A DNA stretch of 64,000 bases from Chryseobacterium caseinilyticum. GTDB lineage: Bacteria; Bacteroidota; Bacteroidia; Flavobacteriales; Weeksellaceae. How positions within the stretch are numbered: the stretch's first letter is position 1; each line of letters starts with the position of its first letter. This document shows, piece after piece, positions 44,820-53,599 of the stretch. The position numbers and the translations under genes are program-made. The stretch lies in assembly GCF_014837145.1 (NCBI RefSeq), contig NZ_JACYFS010000007.1, forward strand, positions 62,001 through 126,000, given 5' to 3'. Under the pieces are notes generated by a model. That model saw nothing but the letters and a program-made list of their open reading frames with translations, was not told the origin of the DNA and did no database searches.

Positions 44820-46031
44820 ATGAAAACGTTGAAGATTTTTTTATTAAGCCTTAGCAGTATTGCATTCGGTCAAAATATACAGAGCGTACAGCTTTTTAAT
44901 CCCCAGACTAATGACGAAACGCCTGTTATTACTATGGGCGAACAGTTGGTTTTAAGTTTTGATGATTTAACCAACGGAAGTACAATCTACCGATATACTT
45001 TGAAACATTATGACAGAAACTGGCAGGATGATAATTTATTCTTTACCGAAATTGCTACAGGAACGATGAATGCTTTACTGGATCAGTTCGAATATTCTTT
45101 TAACACGCTTCAGTCTTACACACATTATAAACTTACATTTCCGAATGACAAAATCAGACCGAAAATTTCGGGAAATTTTGAGATTATTGTTTATAAAGAT
45201 TCTGCAGATAAACCTTTATTTAAAAAAAGATTCAGTATTTCTGAGAGCGGTGTTAATTTAGCTTTAAATATTACCAGAGTTTCTGATGCAAGAAAACCCA
45301 ACATCAACCAAAGAGTTGAAGTGCAGGCAACTTCTAAAGGTGGAGATATTTCGTCTAACGTCAATTCAATGTCTCTGAATGTGGTTCAGAATAACAATCC
45401 AAATATGGTTGTTTATAACCAAAAGCCCAGTTCAACAATGGGAAATCAGCTTCTTTTTCAGCAAATGAATCTTACATTTCCTGGTAATAATGAATTTTAC
45501 TATTTTGATAATAAAAACATCAGGATGCCGGCAGATATGGTGCGGGCGACAGAAATCATAGATAACGTACATCAAACTTATCTTCACTCAGTTTGGGCGT
45601 ATCCGTTGGATTACCAGTATCAGCCAGATGTAAATGGTGCGTGGTATTTCAGGAGAAATGATATGGGAATAGAAAGGAATGCAGATCGTGAGGCGGATTA
45701 TGCGGTGGTTCATTTTTCTCTGGACTCTGAACCGATGGATAAAGAACTGTATGTTTTAGGTGGTTTTAATGATTTTAAACCTTCCAAAGAATCGCTGATG
45801 ACCTATGATCAGGAAAAGAAAAAATATGTTGCTAAAATATTTTTGAAACAAGGTTTCTACAACTATATTCTCGCCACAAAAGAGGCTGGCGGAAGTGTGG
45901 ATTTTGGCGAAATCAACGGGAATTTCTGGCAGACCGAAAATCTGTATCAAGCATTCCTATATTACAGGCCTTTCGGGAGAAATTACGACGGACTTATCGG
46001 TTATGGGGAATTCAGAACGCCAGTTAAATAA
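44820..46031 (+). CDS. T9SS Plug-type protein (DUF5103)
   Basis: 403 residues with a signal peptide (FLLSLSSIAFGQ). N-terminal beta domain (NIQSVQLFNPQTNDETPVI, YRYTLKHYDRNWQDDNL, FNTLQSYTHYKLTFPND) and a later Ig-like end (ELYVLGGFNDFKPSKES, FYNYILATKEAGG) match DUF5103. A family member is known as the Plug that closes the outer-membrane SprA translocon of type IX secretion. This agrees with the two T9SS substrates in the window. Divergent from the hydrolase gene. Confidence 0.88.
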   Translation: MKTLKIFLLSLSSIAFGQNIQSVQLFNPQTNDETPVITMGEQLVLSFDDLTNGSTIYRYTLKHYDRNWQDDNLFFTEIATGTMNALLDQFEYSFNTLQSYTHYKLTFPNDKIRPKISGNFEIIVYKDSADKPLFKKRFSISESGVNLALNITRVSDARKPNINQRVEVQATSKGGDISSNVNSMSLNVVQNNNPNMVVYNQKPSSTMGNQLLFQQMNLTFPGNNEFYYFDNKNIRMPADMVRATEIIDNVHQTYLHSVWAYPLDYQYQPDVNGAWYFRRNDMGIERNADREADYAVVHFSLDSEPMDKELYVLGGFNDFKPSKESLMTYDQEKKKYVAKIFLKQGFYNYILATKEAGGSVDFGEINGNFWQTENLYQAFLYYRPFGRNYDGLIGYGEFRTPVK

Positions 46032-46150
46032 TAAAAACCAAAACCCTACATGCTAAATGTAAGGTTTGGGCGATCAACTGTCTTATGAAGACTCACAGAA
46101 AAATAAAATATAATATGTCAAATAAACAAAGTTCCGTTCTTCAGGTTTTT

Positions 46151-46411
46151 TTAATTTTTAAAAACCGCTGTGATCAATAAGCTGTCATTATCTTCAATGA
46201 TGTAATGAATATTGACCGGAAGGCTGTCGGTTTTAAAAACCTGCATCTCCCTGTTTTTAATATCAATATGCTCTGAATTTTCTACAATCTGCTGTACAGA
46301 ATCTTTCAGTACATCCAGAAAAAATTTATCATTATTTTCCTTTTCAGCATTAAACACACGCATCAGCATCCGGATGTCATTTTTTGCGATTGATGACAGA
46401 AGTATTTTCAT
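46151..46411 (-). CDS. ParE/RelE-like toxin candidate
   Basis: 86 residues. The pattern ILLSSIAKNDIRMLM, FFLDVLKDSVQQIVENSE, then basic/aromatic strands ending IHYIIEDNDSLLITAVFKN follows the ParE fold (helical hairpin, then beta sheet with YxI...IxAVF). It begins 3 bp after the upstream small gene stops, an antitoxin-toxin layout. The sequence is short at the C-terminus and lacks the usual terminal HxxR. Activity is inferred only. Confidence 0.65.
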   Translation of the reverse strand: MKILLSSIAKNDIRMLMRVFNAEKENNDKFFLDVLKDSVQQIVENSEHIDIKNREMQVFKTDSLPVNIHYIIEDNDSLLITAVFKN

Positions 46412-46414
46412 GGC

Positions 46415-46645
46415 TTAAGCGCAAATCTGCTCCAGTTCGGCAACATTATCAAAGAAATCAAGTTTGGTAGCAGGATTTTCAGAATGAAACTGAATTCTGT
46501 ACGAAACTTCGTCCATCTGAAACTGCGGAATATCTGCCAGCACCTGTGTTTCTACCTTGTCAAGAATTTTTGAAAGAGCTTCCAAAAGATCCGGACTCAA
46601 AACCTCGATTTTCTTTTTTAAAATTTCAATAGTAGCCTCCATCAT
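46415..46645 (-). CDS. Small partner protein, antitoxin candidate
   Basis: 76 residues; helical N-terminus (MEATIEILKKKIEVLSPDLLEALSKILDKV) and an extended C-terminus (AELEQIC). No DNA-binding domain is obvious. Its position directly upstream of a ParE-like gene and its size suggest an antitoxin that folds on the toxin. Not a family I can name. Confidence 0.6.
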   Translation of the reverse strand: MMEATIEILKKKIEVLSPDLLEALSKILDKVETQVLADIPQFQMDEVSYRIQFHSENPATKLDFFDNVAELEQICA

Positions 46646-46711
46646 TTCAAATTTTTAAAGTGTCATTTTGTCTTTGATGAGGTAAAGGTATGAAAAATAT
46701 TCAATAAACAA

Positions 46712-46743
46712 AACAATGCCCCTAAATTTTTAGGGGTATTGTT
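46712..46743 (-). terminator. Terminator of hemH
   Basis: 15-bp arms (AACAATGCCCCTAAA / TTTAGGGGTATTGTT, one wobble) with a 2-nt loop; T-rich on the minus strand. A G8 run (46784-46791) lies between it and hemH. Confidence 0.75.
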
Positions 46744-46818
46744 AAAATATTTTAATTTTTATATTAATTCAATGTTGAATTTAGGGGGGGGTAATTATTT
46801 TTTTCGATTATTTTGATA

Positions 46819-47841
46819 TCATACCCTGTAAAATTCATTTAATTTCTCTTCACAAAGTGTTTTTACAACATTTACCCACCGGTCTTCATCATTAAGGCAC
46901 GGAATGTAGTGGAAATTCTCACCACCACCGTGTTCAAACTGATGTTTACCTTCTACAGAAATCTCTTCCAAAGTTTCAAGACAATCTGCAACAAAGGCCG
47001 GACAGACGATAGCTAAATTTTTCACACCCTTTTTTCCTACCGTTTCAAGGGTTTCATCAGTATAAGGCTCCATCCATTTATCTTTCCCCAGGCGGGATTG
47101 GAAAGTTACCATCACCTTGTCTTTTGGTAGTCCCAATTTTTTGATCACCGAATTAGTTACATCAAAACACTGATGACGGTAGCAAAACTGATGGCTAGGA
47201 TTGCTTTCACGCGAGCAGCAGTCGTTGAGATTACAGGTATTGGTGGGATCTGTCTTATATATATGTCTTTCCGGAACTCCGTGATAGGAGAACTGCAGCG
47301 CATCAAAATTTTCAGGAAGTTTTTCTTTAATGCTCTCTGCAAGACAGTCGATGTAAATATCTCTGTTGTAAAAAGGCTGAATGTAATTGATTCTCACCTG
47401 CGGAAAAGATTTTTTTCTCACTTCCTCAGCTTTCTCGATAACCGTTTCTGTTGTACTCATCGCATATTGCGGATACAGTGGAAAAAGCACAATATCCGTT
47501 ACACCCTGATCTACGAGTTTCTGAATTCCTGCTTCAATACTCGGTTGGGCATATCTCATCCCAATCTCTACCGGAACATCCACTAATTTCTGAAGTTTTT
47601 TCTGAAGCTGCTGTGTGATGACAATCAAAGGCGAACCCTGGTCTGTCCAGACTGTTTTGTAAGCCTCGGCAGATTTTGCAGGTCTAGTATTGAGAATAAT
47701 TCCTTTTACCAAAAGTGCACGGAAAAACCAGCGGTAGTCGATCACGCGTTCATCCATCAAAAATTCATCAAGATATTCTTTTACATCCGGAACAGATGTT
47801 GACCTTGGCGAACCGAGGTTGACTAATAAAATTCCCTTCAT
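46819..47841 (-). CDS. hemH: Ferrochelatase
   Basis: 340 residues. LVNLGSPRSTSVPDVKEYL, FPLYPQYAMSTTETV, FSYHGVPERH (catalytic His) and VTFQSRLGKDKWMEPYTDE are all present. It inserts iron into protoporphyrin. An unusual Cys-rich insert (CNLNDCC ... CYRHQC, about residues 206-230) sits after the catalytic His region and could hold a metal or Fe-S cluster, as known in some bacterial ferrochelatases. Confidence 0.95.
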   Translation of the reverse strand: MKGILLVNLGSPRSTSVPDVKEYLDEFLMDERVIDYRWFFRALLVKGIILNTRPAKSAEAYKTVWTDQGSPLIVITQQLQKKLQKLVDVPVEIGMRYAQPSIEAGIQKLVDQGVTDIVLFPLYPQYAMSTTETVIEKAEEVRKKSFPQVRINYIQPFYNRDIYIDCLAESIKEKLPENFDALQFSYHGVPERHIYKTDPTNTCNLNDCCSRESNPSHQFCYRHQCFDVTNSVIKKLGLPKDKVMVTFQSRLGKDKWMEPYTDETLETVGKKGVKNLAIVCPAFVADCLETLEEISVEGKHQFEHGGGENFHYIPCLNDEDRWVNVVKTLCEEKLNEFYRV

Positions 47842-47844
47842 AAT

Positions 47845-47905
47845 TATGAGTAATGGGTAATCAGTAATGAGTAATTTACATATTGCTTATTACTCATTGC
47901 TCATT
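47845..47905. repeat. TAATGAGTAAT-word inverted repeat
   Basis: The hemH-nfu spacer is filled with GAGTAATGGGTAAT, AGTAATGAGTAAT and then the complementary TTACTCATTGCTCATTAC, forming a long imperfect hairpin. Word-like intergenic repeat of Bacteroidota type; no T-run. Confidence 0.65.
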
Positions 47906-47915
47906 ACTTATCTAT

Positions 47916-48794
47916 TTATCCGTTTACGGCTTCTACTCTTTCTACCAGTTCAGGTACGAATTGTTTTAAAATATTTTCGATTCCTCCTTTTAAAGTTGCG
48001 GTTGAACTTGGACAGCCCGAGCACGCACCCTGCAACAACATTCTGGCTGTTTTTGTAGATCCGTCGTATTCCATTAACGAAATTTTTCCACCATCATTTT
48101 CTACTGCCGGAGCAACATATTCATTTAAAATATCAGAAATCTTCTGCTCGTCATCGGTATAATCTCTGTTGATAATTTTCTCAACCGGATTTTCATGCTT
48201 CTGAGCTTCAATTGTTGAAATTTCACCACCACTCTGAAGATATTCTGCAATGTAACCGCGAACCGCCATCATTACCTGATGCCATTCAACAGAATTGTCT
48301 CTTGTCACCGCTACGAAATTGTCAGAAATGAAAACTTCATTTGCAAAATCAAATTCAGTGAAAATTGCCTCAGCTAATGGTACGCCCTGAGCCTGATCTC
48401 TGGATTTCACTTCCACGAAACCATCCATCAAAAGCTGGCTTGAAACAAATTTCATCACGTTAGGATTCGGCGTCATTTCAGCGTAGATCTGATACATTTC
48501 CTTTTTCTTCTGCAGATAAATTCTCGGGTTGGCCAACAATTCATCTTCGATTACATTTTTCAGGCTTTCAGCTACGTGTTCCCATTCTACGGTATCCTGT
48601 TTTGCAACCGCGATAAAATTGGCAGTAATGAATATTCTTTCCACAAAAGGATAATTGAAAAGTTCCTGCGCCAAAGGAATTTCTGAGACATCAGAATCTC
48701 TGTCCAGCTCCAGAGAACCCGGAATTAAGTTGTAGTCGGCTACAAATTTCATCACTTTCGGGTTTTCGGTTGGTTCTATAAGTATGGTATGCAT
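47916..48794 (-). CDS. NifU/Nfu-type Fe-S carrier with two Nfu N-terminal domains
   Basis: 292 residues. Two tandem Nfu_N domains (~1-85: TENPKVMKFVADYNLIPGSLE; ~108-190: TPNPNVMKFVSSQLLMDGFVE), each with an FITANFIAVAKQDTVEWE-like strand, then a NifU C-terminal domain (~210-292) with the cluster motif GACSGCPSS. It likely stores or transfers Fe-S clusters. Useful next to complex I and other Fe-S enzymes, but no operon link is seen. Confidence 0.92.
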   Translation of the reverse strand: MHTILIEPTENPKVMKFVADYNLIPGSLELDRDSDVSEIPLAQELFNYPFVERIFITANFIAVAKQDTVEWEHVAESLKNVIEDELLANPRIYLQKKKEMYQIYAEMTPNPNVMKFVSSQLLMDGFVEVKSRDQAQGVPLAEAIFTEFDFANEVFISDNFVAVTRDNSVEWHQVMMAVRGYIAEYLQSGGEISTIEAQKHENPVEKIINRDYTDDEQKISDILNEYVAPAVENDGGKISLMEYDGSTKTARMLLQGACSGCPSSTATLKGGIENILKQFVPELVERVEAVNG

Positions 48795-48945
48795 TTTTTA
48801 ATTAAATTTGAATGTACAAAAATACGGATTTTAGAATGGAGACAAGGATAACCGGAGTTAGATTTTTGCTATCACTGTAATTTACCACCATAGTTTTTAA
48901 ATCTAATTTTCAAATAAACTCATTTTCAAATTTTCACATAAAATT

Positions 48946-49464
48946 ATGGCTTTAATAAAAGAACTTTTAGGTAAAACACCGCAAATCGGAGAGAACACTT
49001 TTCTGGCAGAAACCGCAACCATCATCGGAGACGTTACCATGGGAACAGATTGCAGCATCTGGTACAATGCAGTGATTCGTGGGGATGTACATTATATTAA
49101 AATGGGCAACAAAGTCAACATTCAGGATAATGTAATGCTGCACTGCACTTACGAGAAGCATCCTCTAAATATTGGTAACAACGTATCCATCGGTCACAAT
49201 GCAATTGTTCATGGCTGCACCATCCAGGACAACGTTCTTATAGGAATGGGTTCGATTGTGATGGATAATTGTCTGGTAGAAGAAAACTCAATTGTGGGAG
49301 CAGGATCTGTAGTTACGCAGGGAACTCACATTAAATCCGGAGAAGTGTGGGGCGGCGTTCCGGCAAGGAAATTAAAGGACATCAATTCCCAGCTTCTGGA
49401 AGGTGAAGTAAACAGAATCGCAGATAATTATGTGAAATATTCTTCGTGGTATAAGGAGGAGTGA
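48946..49464 (+). CDS. Gamma-carbonic-anhydrase-like hexapeptide protein
   Basis: 172 residues, left-handed beta-helix with repeated hexapeptides. Metal-binding His residues sit in MLHCTYEKHPLNIGNNVSIGHNAIVHGC. It resembles YrdA/CaiE-type gamma carbonic anhydrases. Enzymatic activity is unproven for most relatives. A terminator follows. Confidence 0.92.
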   Translation: MALIKELLGKTPQIGENTFLAETATIIGDVTMGTDCSIWYNAVIRGDVHYIKMGNKVNIQDNVMLHCTYEKHPLNIGNNVSIGHNAIVHGCTIQDNVLIGMGSIVMDNCLVEENSIVGAGSVVTQGTHIKSGEVWGGVPARKLKDINSQLLEGEVNRIADNYVKYSSWYKEE

Positions 49465-49544
49465 TGAGTTGAAGGGCTGGAGAGTCTGAGGATTGTAGGC
49501 TTTCAGAGTCTGAGGGCTTCATTTATTTCTGATAATTTGACTTA

Positions 49545-49592
49545 AAAACAAAAACGACTTTGGAAATGTTTTTCAAAGTCGTTTTTGTTTTT
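49545..49592 (+). terminator. Terminator after the gamma-CA gene
   Basis: Arms AAAACAAAAACGACTTTG and complement with a ~10-nt loop and T5 tail. Confidence 0.85.
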
Positions 49593-49610
49593 AGAAGTCT
49601 CACTCAGGCC

Positions 49611-49697
49611 AACCACTCCGTGGTTCTCGTGAATATCGTTTGTCATTTACCATGGGTTTCAACCACGGCTATGGATATTAAACCACTTCGAGGTTTT
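49611..49697. repeat. REP-like short palindromes
   Basis: Three consecutive palindromic words: AACCACTCCGTGGTT (49611-49625), CCATGGGTTTCAACCACGG with CTATGG (49650-49674) and AACCACTTCGAGGTTT (49681-49695). They share AACCAC. The rest of the 379-bp spacer up to 49843 is a pyrimidine-rich tract (49755-49850) with no ORF. Confidence 0.55.
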
Positions 49698-49843
49698 TGA
49701 GTATTGAAAAGTTGTATTTGATGAAAACTAATTTAAAATTCAAATTTAAACTTATTCTTTACACTTATCTTTTCTCTTTTTTTTTTTCCTGGTCTCTTTA
49801 AGTAAACCTGGGTTCTTTTTACTTTTTCCTTGTTTCTTTTCCC

Positions 49844-50284
49844 CTAAGGATACACAAGCACTGCTTTCCCACCTTCGCATCTTATGGAAACCGGTTCTGC
49901 CGGAAGCATACAGTCTGAGGTAAGGTTATACTTTTTGTTGTGATCAATCATTCTGTTTTTGAAATTTTCAATTTTTGCAAGAATAGATTCCTCATTTTTT
50001 TTCGGATAAGCGATATACGAATACGGTCCTCCGCAAGCTTTTGCGCCAATTGGAGAGAATGCCCAGTCTTTCGGATCTGTACATTTTTCTTTGGCAATTT
50101 CTGCGTCTATCGCTGATTTTAAAATATCGAGCTGTGCCTGATCATATTTTCTGCTGTCGGCATCAGCAGGTCTTTCGGCGATATCTTTTGGCAGTGTTTC
50201 CGGATCTGGAGCAGCAGTTTTGCATGCTGTGATCATAAGAGAAAAGATGCAAACAGAAATTATTTTTACTAAACTCATTTTCAT
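49844..50284 (-). CDS. Small lipoprotein with conserved Cys residues
   Basis: 146 residues with a lipobox (LMITAC, Cys21). After the anchor comes a Pro-rich stretch, a helix, and a Cys-containing core (KEKCTDPKDWAFSPIGAKACG, TSDCMLPAEPVSIRCEGG): four Cys that could form two disulfides in the periplasm. Flavobacterial lipoprotein of unknown role; monocistronic, with divergent neighbours. Confidence 0.8.
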   Translation of the reverse strand: MKMSLVKIISVCIFSLMITACKTAAPDPETLPKDIAERPADADSRKYDQAQLDILKSAIDAEIAKEKCTDPKDWAFSPIGAKACGGPYSYIAYPKKNEESILAKIENFKNRMIDHNKKYNLTSDCMLPAEPVSIRCEGGKAVLVYP

Positions 50285-50335
50285 TATATCATTTTTTTAA
50301 ACGAAATCAAAGTGTATGCCTTCGCAACATTTTTG

Positions 50336-50343
50336 TAATTTTG
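50336..50343 (+). promoter_or_regulatory. -7 element of the helicase gene, near-leaderless
   Basis: TAATTTTG ends six bases before the ATG at 50350, so transcription would start at or next to the start codon. No clear -33 TTTG was found at the right distance. Confidence 0.45.
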
Positions 50344-50349
50344 AACACG

Positions 50350-52470
50350 ATGAAAGATCATTTTTTTGAATTAATTGAGCATACCAACCGAAGTGTATTT
50401 TTAACCGGTAAAGCAGGAACCGGAAAGACCACCTTCCTGAACGATTTCGTAAAACGTACCCGCAAAAAACACATCGTTGTGGCACCCACAGGCATCGCTG
50501 CTATCAACGCCGGCGGAGTTACCGTGCATTCTATGTTCGGGCTTCCACTCAGAACTTTTCTGCCGACCACCGACAGAATCGATACCAATCTTGCCAATAA
50601 TATTTTTGATCTTCAACAACATTTCAAATATAGAAAAGATAAATTAAAACTCCTGCGTGAAGTAGAAGTAATCATTATTGATGAGGTTTCAATGCTCAGA
50701 GCCGATGTTCTGGATATGATGGACCATTCACTGCGTTTTATAAGAAGAAATGTGCAGCCTTTCGGAGGTGTACAAATGCTTTTCATCGGAGATTTATATC
50801 AGCTTCCGCCAGTGGTGAGAGATGAATATGTCTTAAAAATGTTTTACAGTTCACCGTTTTTCTTCGACAGTTTAGCCATCAAACAGATTCCGTTACTTAC
50901 AATCGAACTGACAAAGGTTTACAGACAGACCGACGAAGATTTTCTTGAAATTTTAAATGCGATCCGCGACGGCGATGTTGCCAGTATTAATTTTGAAGAG
51001 CTCAACAAAAGATACGATCCGCTTTTTGATTCGGGAGATCAGCCTTATGTTTATCTGTGTTCGCACAACAAAATGGCCGACGACATTAATCAGGAAAAAC
51101 TCCAGGAATTAAAACACGACGGCACAACCTATGAAGCCAAACTTTTTGGTGAATTTAAAGAAAATCAGTTTCCGAATGAGCAGTTTTTAGATTTAAAAAT
51201 TGGCGCTCAGGTGATGTTTATCCGAAACGATATTTCTGGTGAAAAAAAATACTACAACGGAAAATTAGGTGAAATTTCTTCTTTGGATGAAAAGGAAATC
51301 AAAGTCGTTTTAGAAGGTTCTGAACGTGAAATTACTGTAAAAAGAGAAGTCTGGGAACAGAAAAAATATTTTCTCGACAGCGAAAAAAATATCAAGGAAG
51401 AAGTTTTGGGAAGTTTTGAGCAGTTTCCGATCAAGCTGGCGTGGGCGGTTACCATTCATAAAAGTCAGGGTTTAACTTTTGATAAAGTGATTATTGATGC
51501 AGGAAAAAGTTTTACGGCAGGACAGGTGTATGTTGCACTTTCACGTTGCCGTACTTTGGAGGGCATTGTTTTAAAATCAAAAATTACCCCTGAAGTTATT
51601 TTTAAAGATAACCGTATTTTAAAATTCCAGGGAGATACGCACGCTAACGATCAGGTGGAAACCATCATAAACAGGGAAAAATACGATTACAGCATCAGAA
51701 AAGTGCTCAGAACACTCGACTGCCATTGGTTTCTGAAAGAAGTGGAAGACTGGAACAACCGCTCGATTGTCACCAAAAGTATTGATCATTTAAAAGCAAA
51801 AAAACTCTATCAGGAACTGAAACACGATACCCTGAATCTCGTCAGAATTTTTGATAAACTCGACCGTATTTTAAATCAGAAAATCAACAGCTTCATCGCC
51901 GGAGAAGAAGAATGGGCTGAAATTGAAAGTAAAACCAAAGGCGCCGTCAATTTCTTTTTTACAGAAACAAGGAATAAAATTTTTGATCCGATGAAGGATT
52001 TTTATTCTGAAATTAAGGGAGCGAAAGGCCTGAAACAATACAATGACGACCTAAGGAACTGGCTTGAAGATACTGAAGAATACCTCAACAGTTTAAGGGA
52101 AATTCATTTACTTGAAACCAAACTTTTAGATGAAAAAAATAATAAGGAAGTGACAATGCAGATTGCGAAAGTTCCTTCTCAGGTTTTAACTTTCCAATTA
52201 TTTGAACAGGGAAAAACAATTTCCCAGATTGCCATGGAGAGAGGTTTGGTGAAGGAAACCGTCATCGGTCATCTCGCAAAATATGCAGAACAGGGTTTGC
52301 TGGATATCTCCAGAGTCATCACTTCAGACAAAATCAAAATTTTTGAAGACGAGTTTTATAAAAAACCTCACGAAACCCTCAATGAATGGAAGAATGCGCT
52401 GCCGTCGGATTTTGAGTTTAATGAAATCAGAATTTTAATCAATCATTTTAATTTTAAAAAAGGAGTCTGA
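50350..52470 (+). CDS. PIF1/RecD-like helicase with C-terminal HTH
   Basis: 706 residues from the ATG at 50350. Helicase superfamily 1B motifs are present: Walker A GKAGTGKTTFLND, VVAPTGIAAINAGG, Walker B VIIIDEVSMLRADV, FIGDLYQLPP, LTKVYRQ, and C-terminal WAVTIHKSQGLTFDKVIID with VALSRCRTLEG. Residues ~620-690 add a RecQ-like HTH (FQLFEQGKTISQIAMERGL). It likely unwinds DNA during repair or replication restart. Single gene. Confidence 0.92.
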   Translation: MKDHFFELIEHTNRSVFLTGKAGTGKTTFLNDFVKRTRKKHIVVAPTGIAAINAGGVTVHSMFGLPLRTFLPTTDRIDTNLANNIFDLQQHFKYRKDKLKLLREVEVIIIDEVSMLRADVLDMMDHSLRFIRRNVQPFGGVQMLFIGDLYQLPPVVRDEYVLKMFYSSPFFFDSLAIKQIPLLTIELTKVYRQTDEDFLEILNAIRDGDVASINFEELNKRYDPLFDSGDQPYVYLCSHNKMADDINQEKLQELKHDGTTYEAKLFGEFKENQFPNEQFLDLKIGAQVMFIRNDISGEKKYYNGKLGEISSLDEKEIKVVLEGSEREITVKREVWEQKKYFLDSEKNIKEEVLGSFEQFPIKLAWAVTIHKSQGLTFDKVIIDAGKSFTAGQVYVALSRCRTLEGIVLKSKITPEVIFKDNRILKFQGDTHANDQVETIINREKYDYSIRKVLRTLDCHWFLKEVEDWNNRSIVTKSIDHLKAKKLYQELKHDTLNLVRIFDKLDRILNQKINSFIAGEEEWAEIESKTKGAVNFFFTETRNKIFDPMKDFYSEIKGAKGLKQYNDDLRNWLEDTEEYLNSLREIHLLETKLLDEKNNKEVTMQIAKVPSQVLTFQLFEQGKTISQIAMERGLVKETVIGHLAKYAEQGLLDISRVITSDKIKIFEDEFYKKPHETLNEWKNALPSDFEFNEIRILINHFNFKKGV

Positions 52471-52526
52471 ACTGATATTAAATAAAATACGATTTTTTAT
52501 ATTATTGGATAATTCAAATAAAAAAA

Positions 52527-52556
52527 ATGAGCAGTTGCTGTAGGGTAACTGCTCAT
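52527..52556. terminator. Terminator between helicase and AraC genes
   Basis: ATGAGCAGTT / AACTGCTCAT arms with a 10-nt loop; T7 on the minus strand (for the AraC gene) and a weak T-rich end on the plus strand. Confidence 0.8.
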
Positions 52557-52618
52557 TTAGTATAAAAACAGTAACACTAAAGGAAACCGATTTTTAAACT
52601 GTATCGTTACAACAAAAA

Positions 52619-53536
52619 TCAATTAAAAGACTGTCTGAATTCCAGCGGACTCTTTAAAGTTTTGTTTTTAAATAATTTACTGAAGGATTGAGAATGCTCG
52701 AATCCCAGTTCATAAGCGATTTCACTCACAGACAGATCGGTAGAAGACAGTTTTTCCTTTGCCCTTTCAATCAGTTTGTAATGAATATATTGTTTCGCAT
52801 TTTTCCCGATCAGGGCACGGAGAAGATCACTTAAATAACCTGCAGAAATATTGAGTTTTTCTGATATATACTGTACGGTTGGTACACCCAGTTCGAGTGC
52901 TCTGCTGTTTTCAAAATATTCTTCAAGAATTTCTTCTGTTTTTTCGAGGACATCATTATTGACGGTCTTTCTGGTGATAAACTGTCGCTTATAAAAACGG
53001 TTCGCATACTGCAGAAGCAATTCAATCTGTGCAAGAATAACATCCTGACTGAATTCATCAATTCTGTCATTGAGTTCATTACTTATAAATTTGAAAACCG
53101 AGATCACCGTTTCTTTTTCAGTTTCAGACAAATGCAGAGCTTCATTTACCGAGTAAGAGAAATAGGCATACTGCTTTATTTTTTTTGCCATAGGCGAACC
53201 CAGCAGATAATCAGGGTGAATCAGGAAGACATAATACTCAGCATTACCGCTGTATTCGGTAATTCCCACAAGTTGATTGGGTGCGAGAAACATCATGCTG
53301 CCTTCATCAAAATCATAGTAATCCTGTCCGTAGCGCATTCTTCCTTTATTTTTCATGACAAGTGTAATCTTGTAAAAGTTCAGCACATCATACACCGGAA
53401 ATTGTGACACATCGAAACAGCTTTCTTTTTCGATATGCGTAAGGCTGATGAGAGGATGCTTTGGTTTCGGAATACCGCAGGCATCGTGAATTTCGTTGAT
53501 CGACTGAAACCGGATGAGATTCTTCTCTTTTTTCAT
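52619..53536 (-). CDS. AraC-family transcription regulator
   Basis: 305 residues. An N-terminal cupin-like sensor (MRYGQDYYDFDEGSMMFLAP) precedes a C-terminal double HTH (~205-303: SEKLNISAGYLSDLLRALIG, VSEIAYELGFEHSQSFSKLFKNK). It starts 63 bp after the SDR gene stops, behind that gene's terminator, and probably controls that oxidoreductase gene; this link is by position. Confidence 0.92.
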   Translation of the reverse strand: MKKEKNLIRFQSINEIHDACGIPKPKHPLISLTHIEKESCFDVSQFPVYDVLNFYKITLVMKNKGRMRYGQDYYDFDEGSMMFLAPNQLVGITEYSGNAEYYVFLIHPDYLLGSPMAKKIKQYAYFSYSVNEALHLSETEKETVISVFKFISNELNDRIDEFSQDVILAQIELLLQYANRFYKRQFITRKTVNNDVLEKTEEILEEYFENSRALELGVPTVQYISEKLNISAGYLSDLLRALIGKNAKQYIHYKLIERAKEKLSSTDLSVSEIAYELGFEHSQSFSKLFKNKTLKSPLEFRQSFN

Positions 53537-53550
53537 AATTTAAATTTAGA

Positions 53551-53585
53551 AAAAAAACCTGCAAAACCATGAGGCAATGCAGGTC
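53551..53585 (-). terminator. Terminator of the SDR gene
   Basis: ACCTGCA / TGCAGGT arms and a T8 run on the minus strand. Confidence 0.8.
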
Positions 53586-53599
53586 ATAGATTTATACTA

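Noticed and set aside
46036..46070. Hairpin AAACC-TACAT / ATGTA-GGTTT after the T9SS Plug gene as terminator
   Set aside because: Arms are interrupted by mismatches and no T-run follows, so I did not list it as a terminator.
46784..46791. G8 homopolymer as a phase-variation switch
   Set aside because: It lies between hemH and its terminator, outside any coding frame and not at a promoter spacer that I can identify.
52484..52506. Near-copy of 56144-56167 (AAATACGATTTTTT core)
   Set aside because: Only ~23 AT-rich bases with a few differences and no shared context; probably chance.
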